From: Pyrrhosoma nymphula
Taxonomy: Eukaryota > Arthropoda > Insecta > Odonata > Coenagrionidae
NCBI GenBank assembly: GCA_963573305.1
Contig: OY754329.1
Coordinates: 47,388,417 to 47,452,416, forward strand
DNA length: 64,000 nt
Reading direction: 5' to 3'
Shown: positions 10,201-23,860 of the stretch, one piece after another
How the letters are laid out: every line of letters starts with the position of its first letter
Numbering within the stretch: the stretch's first letter is position 1
The notes under the pieces: model-generated
What the model was told of the DNA's origin: nothing
Seen by the model: the letters and a program-made list of their open reading frames with translations, nothing else
Database searches by the model: none
Made by a program: the position numbers and the translations under genes

Positions 10201-11533
10201 GCTGATTTTACTTTTAAATATATGTGGCGATGTTTGATGTTTTTCCTTGTACATAGATTTTCAGCGAAGCTTATAGTTGTGTATTGTAAGTATTTGGAAA
10301 TAGTATAATGATACATATCCAAATAGTAAATTAATGAAAAACATTTTGCATTCATTGCTCCAGTCAACGTTTTATTTCCAAAACTTTACGAAAAGTAAAG
10401 GTTTGATTGCTTTCTATAGGCATCCATAATGTTTCAACTCCATGTGCCGTATAATATATTTTAGTAAAGCAACGATTTGCCGCTATATTTTTTGACACAT
10501 GTAATATTATGGGTCACACCATCCCATATTATTCTGCGCAGAGCATCGTGAATAAAAATAATAAATATGATTTTCAGGTTAATCCACGCACGTTTCTTGA
10601 AAGAACTGAATTTATGAGAAAAAAGATCGGCAGTTTTCCTTAATGTTCGTGGTTCCTCCACTCAATGAATACATCCGTTTGAAATTCACTTGTTAATCTA
10701 GCTTCCTTTTGAAAGTCAAGTGGATCGCTGACTTATCGATTTTCACAAACAAATGGAATGAATGCGGCCTTTCACTCATAACTGGCTAAAATGAAATCAG
10801 AATTGCATGATGAGTCCTTTTGTGGTTTACCGTAACCTCATTCATTCGAGAGAGATCATTAGAAATAAATTATTCGTGAGTTGGCAGGAATTAATAAATA
10901 ATTATTGTAAAGCCCTTACTTAGCGTCTCTTAAATATTCTAAAACTGTTGAAAGAAAAAAATGAAAAAATAATTACCAGACCCCTGCTGTAATTTAAATG
11001 CCGTTTTCCCTATTCAGCTAATTTAAATACCAGTCGGTTTATTATGTCGGTGAATTAAATTTTTGCGAAGCACGACCGAAAAATATTTTCGGAATGTGAG
11101 CAATACTTTTTTTAAGCATAAGTGAGCATATCTTTAAGAGCAGAACTTTAAAGAACTGTAATTAACTCAATATTTAATTTCCGTACCTCAAATTTATTAA
11201 TACGCTAAATTTTAATCCCCACTATGCGTACAACCGTGAATAATATAAGGCTCTATTTTTTAATGAGAATATTTCGGAATATGACGTCTTCTCAGCACTC
11301 TGCTCAAACGAGATTCACTGCATTTCATTAACGGTTCTCGGCACAAATTTAGGCGCCTTGCATATATCGATTAGAAGTGTTTGGTGAACAAGCAGAAATC
11401 AGTTAAATTGCTTCGTGTTCAGTTATGAGCTATCATAGTACATTTGAATAAAAAATACAAATTTCATTTGTCAGGAAATTTAAAGTTGAAAAAAGACCAT
11501 CGGTATAAGCACTAAATACCGTACCTTCATCCA
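10201..11533. other. No feature recognised
   Basis: AT-rich sequence with no coding frame of substance, no repeat I can match elsewhere in the window and no RNA gene. Confidence 0.5.
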
Positions 11534-14383
11534 TAAACTAAAAAATCTGAGATAATTCGTGATTTTTTATACTTTTCCGCGCTTAGAAATACGTGCATTC
11601 CTTATTTAACTCAGAATTCATGGACTGGTGAAGGGTGCAGATGAGCGTTATGAGAGTTTTTCGAAAGCTGTATGAAGTTCTATTCAATCTGTTAATTGCT
11701 TCGTGAAATTTATACCAGCATGCATTTACGACAAGGTAGATATTTACAGAATTATTCTTGGTGTTGTTTTCAACTTCGTTTTCAGCTCTATATTCAATAG
11801 TGCGAAGTTTATTTAACGGGATTTCCAGATATCTAGGAGTAGGAGAATTGAAGTTCTTTAGGTGCCTCAGCTCCACTAGCCTGAATTATTTATCTTCTTC
11901 CTTCTGATAATGATGCAGTTAATTTGTAAAACAGCGCATTATTATTTAAAAGGACTACTTTACGTTTTTACTGGCATCATTTAATTGCTTCGTAATATTT
12001 TTAAGCTCTTAATCATGGATTTTACTGTTCTCATGGGAATTTTATATAAAAATCTCATGAGAAAAAATCAGTTAGCGATAGATATTTGAAACAATCCATC
12101 AATGTTGCGGGAAAAGAGAGGCAGTAAATTTGTGCTACGCTAGATGCTTGAATGTTCTCAAAAGAACTTTATTATCATCGTTTTATGTTTTCATGAGATC
12201 TTTAAAAAACGAAACTGAAATATGTCCTCTGAGCCGTTTTGTTTCTTTACTTAACTCCATTTATATAAACCATTCATGAAGCATTTTTCGGTCATCTACT
12301 TTGGGATAGGGGTCTCAGGGCAGTAAAACAGCATTAACGCTCCCTTAAGAAAGAAAACATGGTGTAACGAGGAGGCCATCAACTGTTCAAACAAATCAAA
12401 TCAACAAATCAAATCAACATGGTCAGTAAAGATTCAATTCTGAAAAAAATAATGTCCATAAATGCCTATGTCTTAAAAGATAATAAATCTCTGAATTAAT
12501 TCCGTCGATTTATTGCTCAACTGGGTATCCAATAATTGTAAATGGTGCACATCAAATCCATTTTTATCGACTGTCTGTGCCTTTGAGTAAAGATGACGCC
12601 CTCTTATCCAGAGCTCCTTTCATGATAATGGAAAAGGTAGTGTGTACGAATGATATGATCCAATCCTCCTCCAAATTGATTTATAGGATTACTTTATTAA
12701 TTTTAACTTTTAAAGCATGCTTTCTTCTCACTTTTTAAGTGAAACTTTGCATGAGAATAGCTTAAATGATATTTATTTTCTTAGCAAGAAAAAACACAAA
12801 AACCCAATAATTGGCGTGTGATAAAAAGAAAATGAACGCGAATATTTCCGTGGGGAAGTAGTTTTGTAAAATACTTCACCTAGTTCCTCTGCACCATTTC
12901 CCTACGAAGGTTCATCCATAAAATGAGACTTACTAATCTTCCCGATGGTCGTATCAACTCAAGTAATGTGTCGTAATTTGTGGAGTTGATAGATAGGAGA
13001 ATTAAGGAAATTTGAAAACTGAAGTGAACATTAAATGATATAGATGCTTCAATAGTTCTTTGAAGAGAGAAATTTTAAGTCTAGCATAACATTTCGTATC
13101 TACTTGTTTTATTCTCATGCATACATGCTTACTTTAAAATAATCTTCACTGCTAAATAAATTAATTATGTATGGGCGCAAACTATGCCGTAGCTTGATAG
13201 AGTTGATATTGTAGAGATCCCGTTTTAATAACATTCACTTCTGTCCACAACGTTTTCTTTTGAATGGATTCAGATTTCTGGATAAGCTAATTCCCAAACA
13301 TTTGTAGGTAAACCTGAGCTCATCTATTGATTTATAGGGCATCTTTAGCTGTATAATATTTTGATCTAAAGTGGATTAATTTGTTGTGTAGTATGTACAG
13401 AATTTTTTGTGAGCAGAGATTATCGTAGTCAAACACGGGCCTTCAGTTAGTCCTTCCCAGCTTCGCCCGACACTTGTGTATCCCGGTGAAGTGCTTACAG
13501 TGAGTTGTCACATGATATTTAGGGGAGTTTCTGTTACCTCTATTGTGGTTCCCATCTCAAAGCAAATGGGGCAACACACCTCAGTTTAATTCTGACGCTA
13601 CGTATTATGGAATACAAAAAAGAGATAAGTGTGATGTTGTTGAGCGTTTGGGCAATGAAAAGGCATTCGGCTAGAATCACATATCGGGCTGCAGTACGTT
13701 TCAATCATATATATTATCTTTTTAAACTAACCGCACTCACAAAAATCTTATTTTAGGAATATGACTTTAGAAAGAGAATTTTGATGCTTTGCAAGAGATT
13801 ACTTGTTTTAATCGCAACCAATGAAATTGAAAATTTTCACTGAAATTTATTTCGATTGATCATACTTTGTGCCTTCCGACGAGTTGTACGTAGTCCCGAG
13901 TTCACTGTCAAAATCAATTTCACTGAGTCAATATAAGTTTTCTAAGATGAATTTAAATTATAGTTAGCTTGCCCAATGTAAACAGCTATTTATGTACGTG
14001 AGAATCGAGTCAAGTTATTCTTGTCTGTTAAGAAATATTATGGGGTTCAACTGCATCCTTCCGTAATATGCAACCCAAATCACACATTTGTAATGCGTGT
14101 CACAAGGATAAGGACGTTCAAGGATAGTATGTGAGACTATCGAATTTTCATGCGGGCTTGTCTTGTTGCGTCAATTGTGAATTGGATAGCTTTTCTAGTT
14201 AAATACTAAATTGAAAATGTGATTATATTCTAGATTTTCTTGACTTCCATATAAGGATTCTTATTTCAAAATCTTAAATCACTTCCACCCTTCCTTGATT
14301 TCTTAGTTAAACAAGGAATGCACGTATTTATAAGTGCGGAAAAGTATAAAAAATCACGAATTATCTAAGATTTTTTAGTTTAA
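11534..14383. mobile_element. 2.85-kb segment bounded by 91-bp inverted repeats, no transposase seen
   Basis: The left arm 11534-11624 and right arm 14292-14383 are inverted copies with about a dozen mismatches, sharing blocks such as CGGAAAAGTATAAAAAATCAC on the right arm. Both outer ends read TAAACTAAAAAATCT, so a TA or TAA target duplication is possible. The interior has no frame over 100 codons and no transposase motif. This fits a non-autonomous DNA transposon of unassigned superfamily. A chance inverted pair of an unrelated repeat is the alternative. Confidence 0.55.
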
Positions 14384-15333
14384 TTTAATTAATTAAACTA
14401 ATTAGAGTAATTATGTATCAGTCACATTATAAAACAGGTAGCGTTTCATAACTGAGATATATTCCTAGACAATTGTAGAGTATTATTGAGAGTATCATAT
14501 AGATCATAAGATAGACGGTTTCTGCTTTAATTTCTGAATCATTCACGAAGAAAATTTGGGGATGATTGAAAATATATAGAAAATATTATGAATTTAATAA
14601 TTACCTTGGAAAAATAAGCTAGAAGGGTTAATATGAAACATTAAATTAGAGTGTCGAAGCAATTCGTAACTAATGTCTTTAGTCGCAACCTCTGTCAAAC
14701 GGTTTTCTTGCATTATATTCCGTCAACTTTTCGATACCTCTTGATTTGTTCACAATACTTTTTTCTATTTCCTTATTTACCACCACAATTTTCTTTTCTA
14801 TTTAATCTTTAAGGGACCAGCGTGAATTTAAATTCACGCTGGGATGTTGGGTTCTACGGTGATGCGTGCATTATAATGCAAGCAGGATGTACTATTTAAA
14901 CCCATAGAGTTACTACTGAGAGTTCAAATTATGGCGGGAATTTTAATCCGTAAGATAAAGGTTAAAGGATATTCTGAAATTGGTAATCCAAGCATAGTGA
15001 CTTATGTGACTTATAACCTGTGCTAAGCGCATTGTAACAGTGAAGTACGAGATCCGAAAATCGTAAACTATGTACGGAAATGAAAATTAAATTGGAAAAA
15101 ATAATAATTTCATGCAGTTTTGATTTTAGCTTTTCAGTGTGTTGCATGATAAACGTTCTTGCTTTTGGTAACATTGGGTATCTTTTTAAACTGATGAAGC
15201 CTGCAGAAAGGTAGGTGAAATTTCGAGCCTCATTAAAATACACTCAGGGATACCGAAAGCAAGGAACGTTAATAATTTTATTCTTCTGACAGATGTCGTC
15301 ACATATGGCCGGCTGACCGATGTCGTTACTTTC
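14384..15333. other. No gene recognised
   Basis: Apart from the palindrome at 14817, nothing is identified. Short minus-strand frames at 14962-15426 overlap the SINE and have no recognisable domain. Confidence 0.5.
14817..14842. repeat. Perfect 26-bp palindrome
   Basis: CCAGCGTGAATTT is followed immediately by its exact reverse complement, with no spacer. It lies 430 bp outside the inverted-repeat segment. Function unknown; it could be a transposon scar or a cruciform-forming site. Confidence 0.9.
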
Positions 15334-15527
15334 GCCGGCCTCGGTGGCGGCGAGGTAACGTCCTCGCCTGACAAAGGTCGCGGGTTCGAGTCCCGCCTGG
15401 GCAGGATTTTTCACTTCCCAGGGCATGGTTGTGTATGCTTGTCCATTGTTAATTGTTAATACCCCGATGTAAAGGCCAATAAGAGCTGTTTTCGGTGATT
15501 CTTGAAAATAAAATAAATAAATAAATA
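15334..15527 (+). mobile_element. tRNA-derived SINE
   Basis: The copy begins GCCGGCCTCGGTGGCG (A-box region) and carries a B box GGTTCGAGTCC in 15381-15395 inside a T-arm-like hairpin (GCGGG TTCGAGT CCCGC). An unrelated body of about 110 bp follows, and it ends in AAATAAATAAATAAATA. A tRNA head, body and A-rich tail are diagnostic of a SINE transcribed by RNA polymerase III. A clean target duplication was not found. Confidence 0.8.
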
Positions 15528-18500
15528 TGGCATGTGCATTTTCTGATTTTAATTGGAGAAAAATTAATTATGGCATGTGTGCCGGATAACGCAACTTAAG
15601 TAGTCATCAAATATACACCAACTAATTGCCGGAGTCAACTAGGATTATTTCATGAGGCCGGCCTTCTTTATAAGACATCAGCTCCTGAGTTGAAATATAT
15701 AACAGCAGAATTTCTGTCACCAACGGAATAGTATTCCGAATTCAAATGAAGAACTTAACATTGGCTTGCATACGTTATGCCAATTCATCACTCATAAAAA
15801 ATGCGTAAGTATTCCATTATTTACAGTAGTTTTACCAGGATCGAAAAATAATCTTCTCATTCTGGTATTTTATTTTTGACATTGCCTTCCAAGGCTCGGA
15901 CGTCAGCGTAAGCTCAATTAATCGGTAACTCATTTTTTTCGTTTAACACTTAATTAATGACCCACCAACGTGCGCAGTTTAATTAATGTATACTACTAAT
16001 GAGCGATCATGAGAGCTTGAATAGTACATTTGCACAGCCATTATTAATGGGTAAGTAGATTCTCTTTCGTGCATTTAATAATTTAGACTAGTAAGTCCAT
16101 CCATTTGCCTCCATTAACTAAAATACCATTGACTAATGGCTGCCTGTCACGCAACGAGATGCTCTTCTTTCGCAAAAGTGTTTGACCAGGGTCCATTTTC
16201 GACTTATTAATTAGCTTTCTTTAATTCCAACGCCGATATTTTTATGCCTGGAAAATTATCTGTGCACGCATATATCAAAGTAGGCATTTCATCTAACAAA
16301 GACCGTAATAAAGTCACTAAGACGTAAGTAATACAAATTAAAACTACAATATTAATAGGAAATTTGAAATCTAGATTATAAAAACTTCAACTAATTGATA
16401 TTCCTTAATTAAGTACATAACGAGTACTGCATGAACCCATGCTCTCTTCATTCTAATCCTTTGCAGTGGCGTTATGACAGCTTAAATAAGGAATTCACAC
16501 AATCAGCGTCCGGCTCTAAAATAAAACCATCGATCTTGTCCAGCCCATGATCTGAATTCTGTTTCACGCGTTATTAGCAGAGGCATTGCTTTCCTGCGCT
16601 GCGTGTCACGCTTCATAACCTCCCACTATGATGTGTAATGTACACGAGATGAGATTGTGGCTTTACTTTCGAGGAGTGTTTGATTGCCACTTTCATGAGA
16701 TATGAAATTTATAAACGTTTCATCTGCTGAACACGTGCGGTCCCGTCTTGAATATTAAACGTGTGAAAGTCAGGTGATGAGATTTTGGTGCCCTCAGTGG
16801 GGACGTGTGCGCCCTTCAACAGAAGCGAGGAATCAGCTCTAGAAGTTCTTCAAGAGAGATAAAATAACTTTTCTTGGTGGTATCTGGTTAAATGATTAAA
16901 AATCCACTATACTATATATTCTCAGAATGAGGATACACTAGATAGGGACTAAAGTATACAGCTGTTTACAATAAAGGTAAAAAAATTTAAATTTTCATTG
17001 GGATAATCAATAAAAACAATTAGTCCCAAGAAAAATAATTAGTTCTAAGAAATATTTTCTGGCACAGAAATTTGGAATAAACTTTTAATTTTTACTATCA
17101 AAAGGTGCTTTTGATAAAACCGCAAAATTAATTCACGATAAAACTACTCAATACAATAAGAACTTAGAGAATCAAATTTCACAACGTACGAGCAAGCCAG
17201 AGAATTCGGAAACCGCTTACGTCAAAACTTTATCTCTCGTAAATGAATGTCAATGTATCACATACTGCAATCTCTCTGGACTCGGGTCTATTACCAATTT
17301 AAGAGCATAATACATCGAAAAAAAGCCTTTGGGTAACCAAGAGTTCATTCCCATAAATTAGGGCTATTATCGCATAAGGAGAACACTGTGAAAACCACTA
17401 CGTTCATCTCCAGTAGAGCTACGACGCTAATCTCAATACATAAGATTTATTAGAAGCTAATAGAAATTATTAAATTCAACAAGATAAATATTAAGATATT
17501 ACTTTCGAGCTAAGGATTATAGTAGTATAATTTTCACACATACAAATTCATTGGTGTATCTAAAGGTGAAAGTCGTGGCAAATATGAAGGAAGTGTTTGC
17601 AAACGTTGATCTTAAGACAACTCAAAATATTCTCCTAACAGTTAATGATATTTTCAAATATTTTTCCGGTATTGCTGTTGACACTCAGCCAAAGAAGAAC
17701 CCGTAACATGTCAAGTGATGAAAGCTATGTACATGTTACCAGTTCAAGCTAAATTTCTTGGTACTCAATAATTTTTTAGGCCAAGTTATTTTCGGCACTA
17801 AACAAAAGATTAATCTGAGAAGTAAACAAAAGCAAAGGTAATCCTTATGATTCGTTCTAAATTGCTACGAGCAAACAGACAGTTTAACACACCTGATTGA
17901 AGGACTAGGTTGGAAGACAGAGGAGACTACAAGGTACATACATAAAACGAAAGGATGAGATTATTTTAAAAATTCATGAACGTGAATTTCAGGACGATAT
18001 TTAGATTATTATTTTATCCCCCATTCTCACTACATAACCCCATGCGCTATTAGAGTTATACAAATTGAAAAAATAAACACAATCAACGTTAAAAAAAACT
18101 CCCTTAAACACGCCTTAAGCGCGGTTGGCAGGGTATTTTGTAAATGTATTCCTTAAATCCTAATTTTCAACGTTCAATTATATCTTAATACATCCTCTAT
18201 CCATTTGTTCAGCCTCCTTAGCATGAATTCGACAGCATTCTCTCTTATGAATTACATTGGGTCTTTCGTTCTACTTGGAATTTCTTCCCCATCCTCGCTG
18301 CAATCACATCACAAAAACGTACAATTCTTTTTCTCAATACACCTCAATTGATTTTGAAGTCTCTTCGTAAGTATTTTTTCTCTGAGGTCCTTCTCTTTCA
18401 TTCATTTCCTCGTTAAAGCTTTCTTCGCCAACGGTAATGGTACGAAAAGGAGAAAATCCGATGCACCGTCTGAGATTTTTTTTTAGCTAAAACAGTTGAA

Positions 18501-21500
18501 AATTAATTAATATGGCCACGGTGCTTTTTCTTCTTAATTAGAATCATAGTTTCTCAAAAAACAAAGAAATTTATATTTAATTCATTAGAGATTTAAAATG
18601 AAGCGTACGATGACGATCGATAAAAATATGGTTCATTTTCTTCCTACCTCTCTCGGTCCCTATAAACAATGTGTATTATCGCCGACGTAGGATAAGAATA
18701 TGGCTGTGCGAAGTACAAAAGGACGATAGACTCCTACTATGGTTCCTCGTGCCTACTATGATCTTATGGTGTTTCATTATCATTGTGGTTACATTACACT
18801 CCCCCTCTAAGCTAATTTAATTAAATCGCGTATTACTCCTGTTTTCTTCAAAAAGGTCCTTTCAAACATAATGTTTTCTCCACTTATTGGCAAATAATAA
18901 GTTTTAGCATAATTTCATTTATTCAAGATTTAATAATTGAAATTTAATTGGAGGCTGTTAAATAAAGAGGCCCTTACCTGGGAGGCTGATACATATAAGA
19001 TTTCGCTGTAATATCAAATGAGTAAATTAAATTTTTAGTCGAGAACCTGTCGGGGGGATTATAATTTTTTTGAACAATACGATGTCCAAGGGGAGTTCTA
19101 TTTACCTATGACAAGCAAATTCTTTTTGTCTTTGGATCATATATTGTGATGTTTTGTATCTGGTTCCATTATTCCTTTGATCTGATTAAGACAAAGGTTT
19201 TAGCGGTAACAGGACACAGAAAGCTCTAATTTCAAGCCACCAAACTCCTTTGGTCCAAACCAACCAAACCTAAGAGGGTAGACTCAATCGTTTTAAATAA
19301 TCTCGTAATAACCTCTTTTAATTCATTTCGTTGTTTGTAAAGAATATCTTTCCGCTTCGGACGATCAGTGCTTCGTGTGATCCATTCATCTATCCATCTG
19401 TTCATAAAATGCGCCCTTTTGCTTACTTTGTACCACACCGTGTTTGACATTCTGATATAGTAAATGTGAAAGAACATAAGGCGTCCTTTCCATCGCTGAA
19501 TCTTACGCTATCTAAAATACAACGGGTAATTCTAGAACGGTAAAAAAATGATCGGGTTACATTATAGGTCAGTGATGATGAGAATTTAGAGGGAGAGAGA
19601 GAGTCATGTACTCAACCAAACTAATTATTTCGGCTTTTACCCGTGATGTAATATTTTCATTTATAATACCTAGTAATCTAATTAGCTATGGTGACAGTTA
19701 CTCTAGTTCATTTCAACGTCTCCAGCACATGCCATAGATCTTAAATTTAATTTCTTTAATCAGTCACTTCCTTCCTCTTTTTTTTGTCTTTTACGGTGTT
19801 TCATTTCACTATGTTGTTAACTGGTAACATAGCGAAAGGAAATGTTTATATAAAATGAAAGGAAATTTCTATATTGCAAGTTATTATCGGTTAACTTTTA
19901 TGTTACAACATCCAGGGTGGAGAACTAGACAACAGTCTCCCCTTCTTTGTCAATAAAAACATAAACGTCTAGTTAACGATTTCAACATCATGACGTAGCA
20001 TTTACGTTAACTTGATGCTAACAGTGAGTTTTGGTTTTATGTGTCATCAGCCATTGTTAAAGTGAGCGTTCTCGATGAAAGAACGCATTTTCTTAAGTTT
20101 TCACAGAGAAAATTAAATTAGGGAATTTAAAACCGGGCCTTGGAGAGCGACTACCACCATGACTAAAACTCCGAGTTTTAGCGATTCAGTATTCAACGAG
20201 AGTCTTGTTGGGATTCAGCTGATCATATTCTACACTCCGCAAGGGCATCATTCCTGTTTCAGCCACTTCCACCCACTTGCAATTCAGAGCAAATTTTCCT
20301 CATTCCAAGAGTCACACGCACGTTATTATGCATCAAAGCAGCCGTCTCAAGAATTAATCTACGCTTTTCAATCGATTCCATGGATAATTTCCCTATTTGG
20401 AAGGGTGAAATGTGGGAGGTTTGGTGTTTGTCTGTCAAGGAACTCTCGGAAGCTTTGGATGTGACATGTGCTGATGTAGGAGAGTGAGAGAGAGAGAGAG
20501 AAACTTCCAAAGGATGAACAAATACCTAAAATCCTTTCAACCTTCTCCTTAATAATTTGCCGTTGATTGATGAGTGGAGAAACAGAAAAAGACTAAAACT
20601 GTCTTCAAATCAAGAGTATATGACGCGATGATAAATATTAAATCCTCTCTTCGAGCGCGGGCAAAAGTACATTCAAAGCTGTGAGCAAGAGAAAACTTTC
20701 TGGCCTTAAAATAATCAAATTGTCGTGCGCCTTTTATGAACAAAAACTTATTTCTTCTTCCTATCTTTCTTCGAAAATTCTTGAACTCCTGAATTCTTGA
20801 TTTTTTTTATTCCCGTTGTCCGTCACCGCGTGCCACACCTCCGTAATTCTTCCCAAACTGAGATCATGTCTGCCCTTTCATTGACCCCGCTGTCCATCCG
20901 TAGGAATATCACTGACCACTCATTTATTTACCGTGCATTAGCGATCAGTTCCGATCGACAGAACCTGTCCAGTTCCTGTACTCTTCTTTTCATATCCCCA
21001 CCGGTACCATGCGCAACAATCACCTCCTACACCGACCTAAATCCCGTCTTCTCTCTCCCAGTGATCCCTTTTCTACAGACTCCCTAAATTTCTTAACACT
21101 TTTCCTTTCATTGTTTAACAATAACTTCTGCCCACCCTTTCCTTGATCTCTCCACACCTTTGGAAGATACAAAAACCACCTCAGGAAAGAGTTTTCCTCC
21201 TAATTCCCCCTTTTCCGTATTGCTGTATTTTATTGATTAATACTGTTTTTTTTATTTGTGATATTATGTTTCCATCCATATATTATACTTTATATTTGCA
21301 AATTTTGCGGATTATATGTTTTATAAATTCAATGTAAAGGCCAACGCTTGCTGTTTTTGAATGCTTTTTGAAAAAAATTAAATTAAATTAAATTAAAATT
21401 ATATGCAAGACTTCTGCAACGTTGTTTCTCGTTTTTCAAATGCAATGTATGCTTTAACAAAATATTTTATCTTTTACTGATCCACCTCTAAACGGGTATC

Positions 21501-23742
21501 GTTTGAAGGTGACGTATAGTTACACTGAAGGGAAATTTTTCAATGTGGAGTGAACTCCAAATATTCTAAACACCTTTATGTTTTAGGTCGACTGTTCTCG
21601 GCCAGGACCGAACGTCTCAGATTACGAATAATTAATCCAAAGGAGATACCTCGGACTGGGTATCTAGGATGCGGTGCAATATATTCGCCACCAAGGTACA
21701 TGATGAGCGTGACACATGGGGTTAATCTGGTTCCACGACGGCCGTAACACATCAAGGTCGCCTAATTACACATCGTGAGAAGTCGACGGCAGCTTGGAGT
21801 CTAATGGGAAAGCCAGACAACTTGGGTGAGACCAGCGTGCAGGATTCGGTTGGCCAAGGACACAATTGTGTATAACGTGTATCCCGCCACGGTTGTCTCC
21901 CCACCACATTCGTCGTTTGTGAGGACTAGAGTTTCCTCCGCCTTCCAGAGAGCGTCTTGAAGTGGAAACAGCTGTCCACACCAGCAGTATTCAAACTTTT
22001 CCTCGGAACCCTGGGGTTCCACGCAACTTTCCCATGATTCGACGATTTTTTTGTTTACTAGTCACTTCTCCTTCTCTTAACTTCAAGAACCACGTAAAAT
22101 AATCCAATGCATTCATTCATGTTGTTTCTTTTCCCTTTCTTTTCTTGCTCATCAATAATTATTCATCCTTTTGCTTTTCTTTCTCCTCCTCTCTTCCTCC
22201 CAGGTGTTATTACCTTCCTTCTTCTCCTTCATCCGGTGCCCTAAAGTTTAGTATTTCTTTTTATCTTCTAAACTTAGTTGTATCCTATATTATGTCTTCC
22301 GTTATCTCCATTTCTTCTATGTGTTTCTTTATGAATAGAACACACTGGTTGCCCTTCTTACTCTTAACAACATGATTGATTGTATTAGTCACTGTTTATT
22401 ACACGTCGGTCAAAAGAGCAGCCCTCGGGGGTAGTCGTTACATCATAAAAAAGAACAGTTCCAACAGAATAATGATGCAGGATGCTAAGTTAATGATACA
22501 AGATAACTTTTATATTTTAAAATTTATTTTTGATCCAATTTGCATTTGGAATAAATGGATCCAGGTGCGGAAATTTCCCCAACGTGAGCAAATTTTGGTT
22601 CCATCATTTTAGACATTTATTTTTACGAACCGCAATTGTAAAAAGTCAGCATATTCATGTCGTCGTAGCTTTTTCTTTTCTTTTACCATGTGCAGAATAG
22701 TTAAAATTGGCCATAAGCTCCCGGGAAATAACGAAGTCATAATGACCCTTTAAATTTTATTCTGCGTAAATAATCCCTGCCAAGATCGAAGCGGCACGTG
22801 TGCGTAGTCTTATAAAAGTCACATCCGCGATGTTCGAATGTAGCGCGTGCGTGCCAAGTTATTTGGAATAAAACCGCAGCTTTGAACATAGATTATTTTA
22901 ATATGCAACGCATGGTGAGGAAATGTATACATCCAACTGTAACTAAATATATATTTGTGTGACATGTTGTTCCAAACTTTTTATCACAATTTGTTGAGAA
23001 TCACAAATAAAGAGAAGCAAAGAATAATCAGTAGCTAATAAATTAGGAACCTATCAGATAGCAATTGGAAGGAAAAAAAGTTATTTTTACCAATTTTACG
23101 ATGTTTCAGATGAAATAAAAATTGAATTGAGAGATAAAACGATCGATATCTATAAAGAAGGAAAGTCGAGCCAGACATCATTAAAACTGATAATTTCATC
23201 ACTGATCCATCGTTCTTTATTTATTGTAAATGCGCAAAATACTGACCATTTTAAGACATGCGGCGGATTGAGGATATGAATAACAGCTAAAACGTGAGCT
23301 TACGAATGCTACATATTCTATTGCTAACCAATCAACTAACGTATTCTGATTACCGTTGTGGCATAAATTCCCAATTACAAGAGGGGAAAAAGTACACAAA
23401 CCTACTTAACTTTTAAAGAATTATTTCAATAAGGTGATTTTAAAAGCAACAATATACAGCTCTTGACCAATTTTGGTTCATACAAAGATTGTTACAACGA
23501 AAGTTCTCTTTAAGAATCAAAAGCAAGGTTTAAAAGTTCACATCCCTCATGAACTTGCCTTTCTATATTCCGCGTTTGTTGATAAATTTCTCTTCAGTGC
23601 TTGTACTTCCGTCTTCAGGGATAGAAATACGTTTACTCCTCTCGCGTTGTCGTTATCGTCATCCGAAACCCAAACCGCCCTAGGGGGACAATTCTCACCG
23701 TCACTGGCTTAAGAACGCACTCCACCAATCAGCTCTAGTGAT
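15528..23742. other. About 8 kb without a recognised gene
   Basis: AT-rich sequence with only short, overlapping frames and no domain I recognise. About 21986-22026 reads TTCAAACTTTTCC then GGAACCCTGGGGTTCC, which resembles the end of a hAT-type MITE, but I could not find its partner end. No exon series, splice pattern or RNA gene can be supported. Confidence 0.5.
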
Positions 23743-23860
23743 TTAAAGCGCCTGAAGAAAATTTGAAGAATAACGATCACGTATTCACTCTCATGTGCGC
23801 AATTGAAAAATAACAATAACGCGAGTGTAAGCGTTATGGAGAACTGTGATAGCGCTCCAT
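23743..23860 (+). repeat. Dispersed repeat, copy 1
   Basis: This stretch aligns with 63138-63256. Shared blocks include AAAATTTGAAGAAT, AATTGAAAAATAAC and TGGAGAAC, in the same order and spacing. Family unknown. Confidence 0.6.

Noticed and set aside
15334..15405. Functional tRNA gene
   Set aside because: Only the B-box arm folds well; the body and A-rich tail mark a SINE.
20159..20510. Opposed frames of 101 and 83 codons
   Set aside because: They overlap on opposite strands, have no domain, and one runs through a GA repeat; likely chance.
21550..22022. Cluster of short frames, possible gene or hAT element
   Set aside because: Frames are overlapping and featureless. One hAT-like end at about 21986-22026 has no visible partner.
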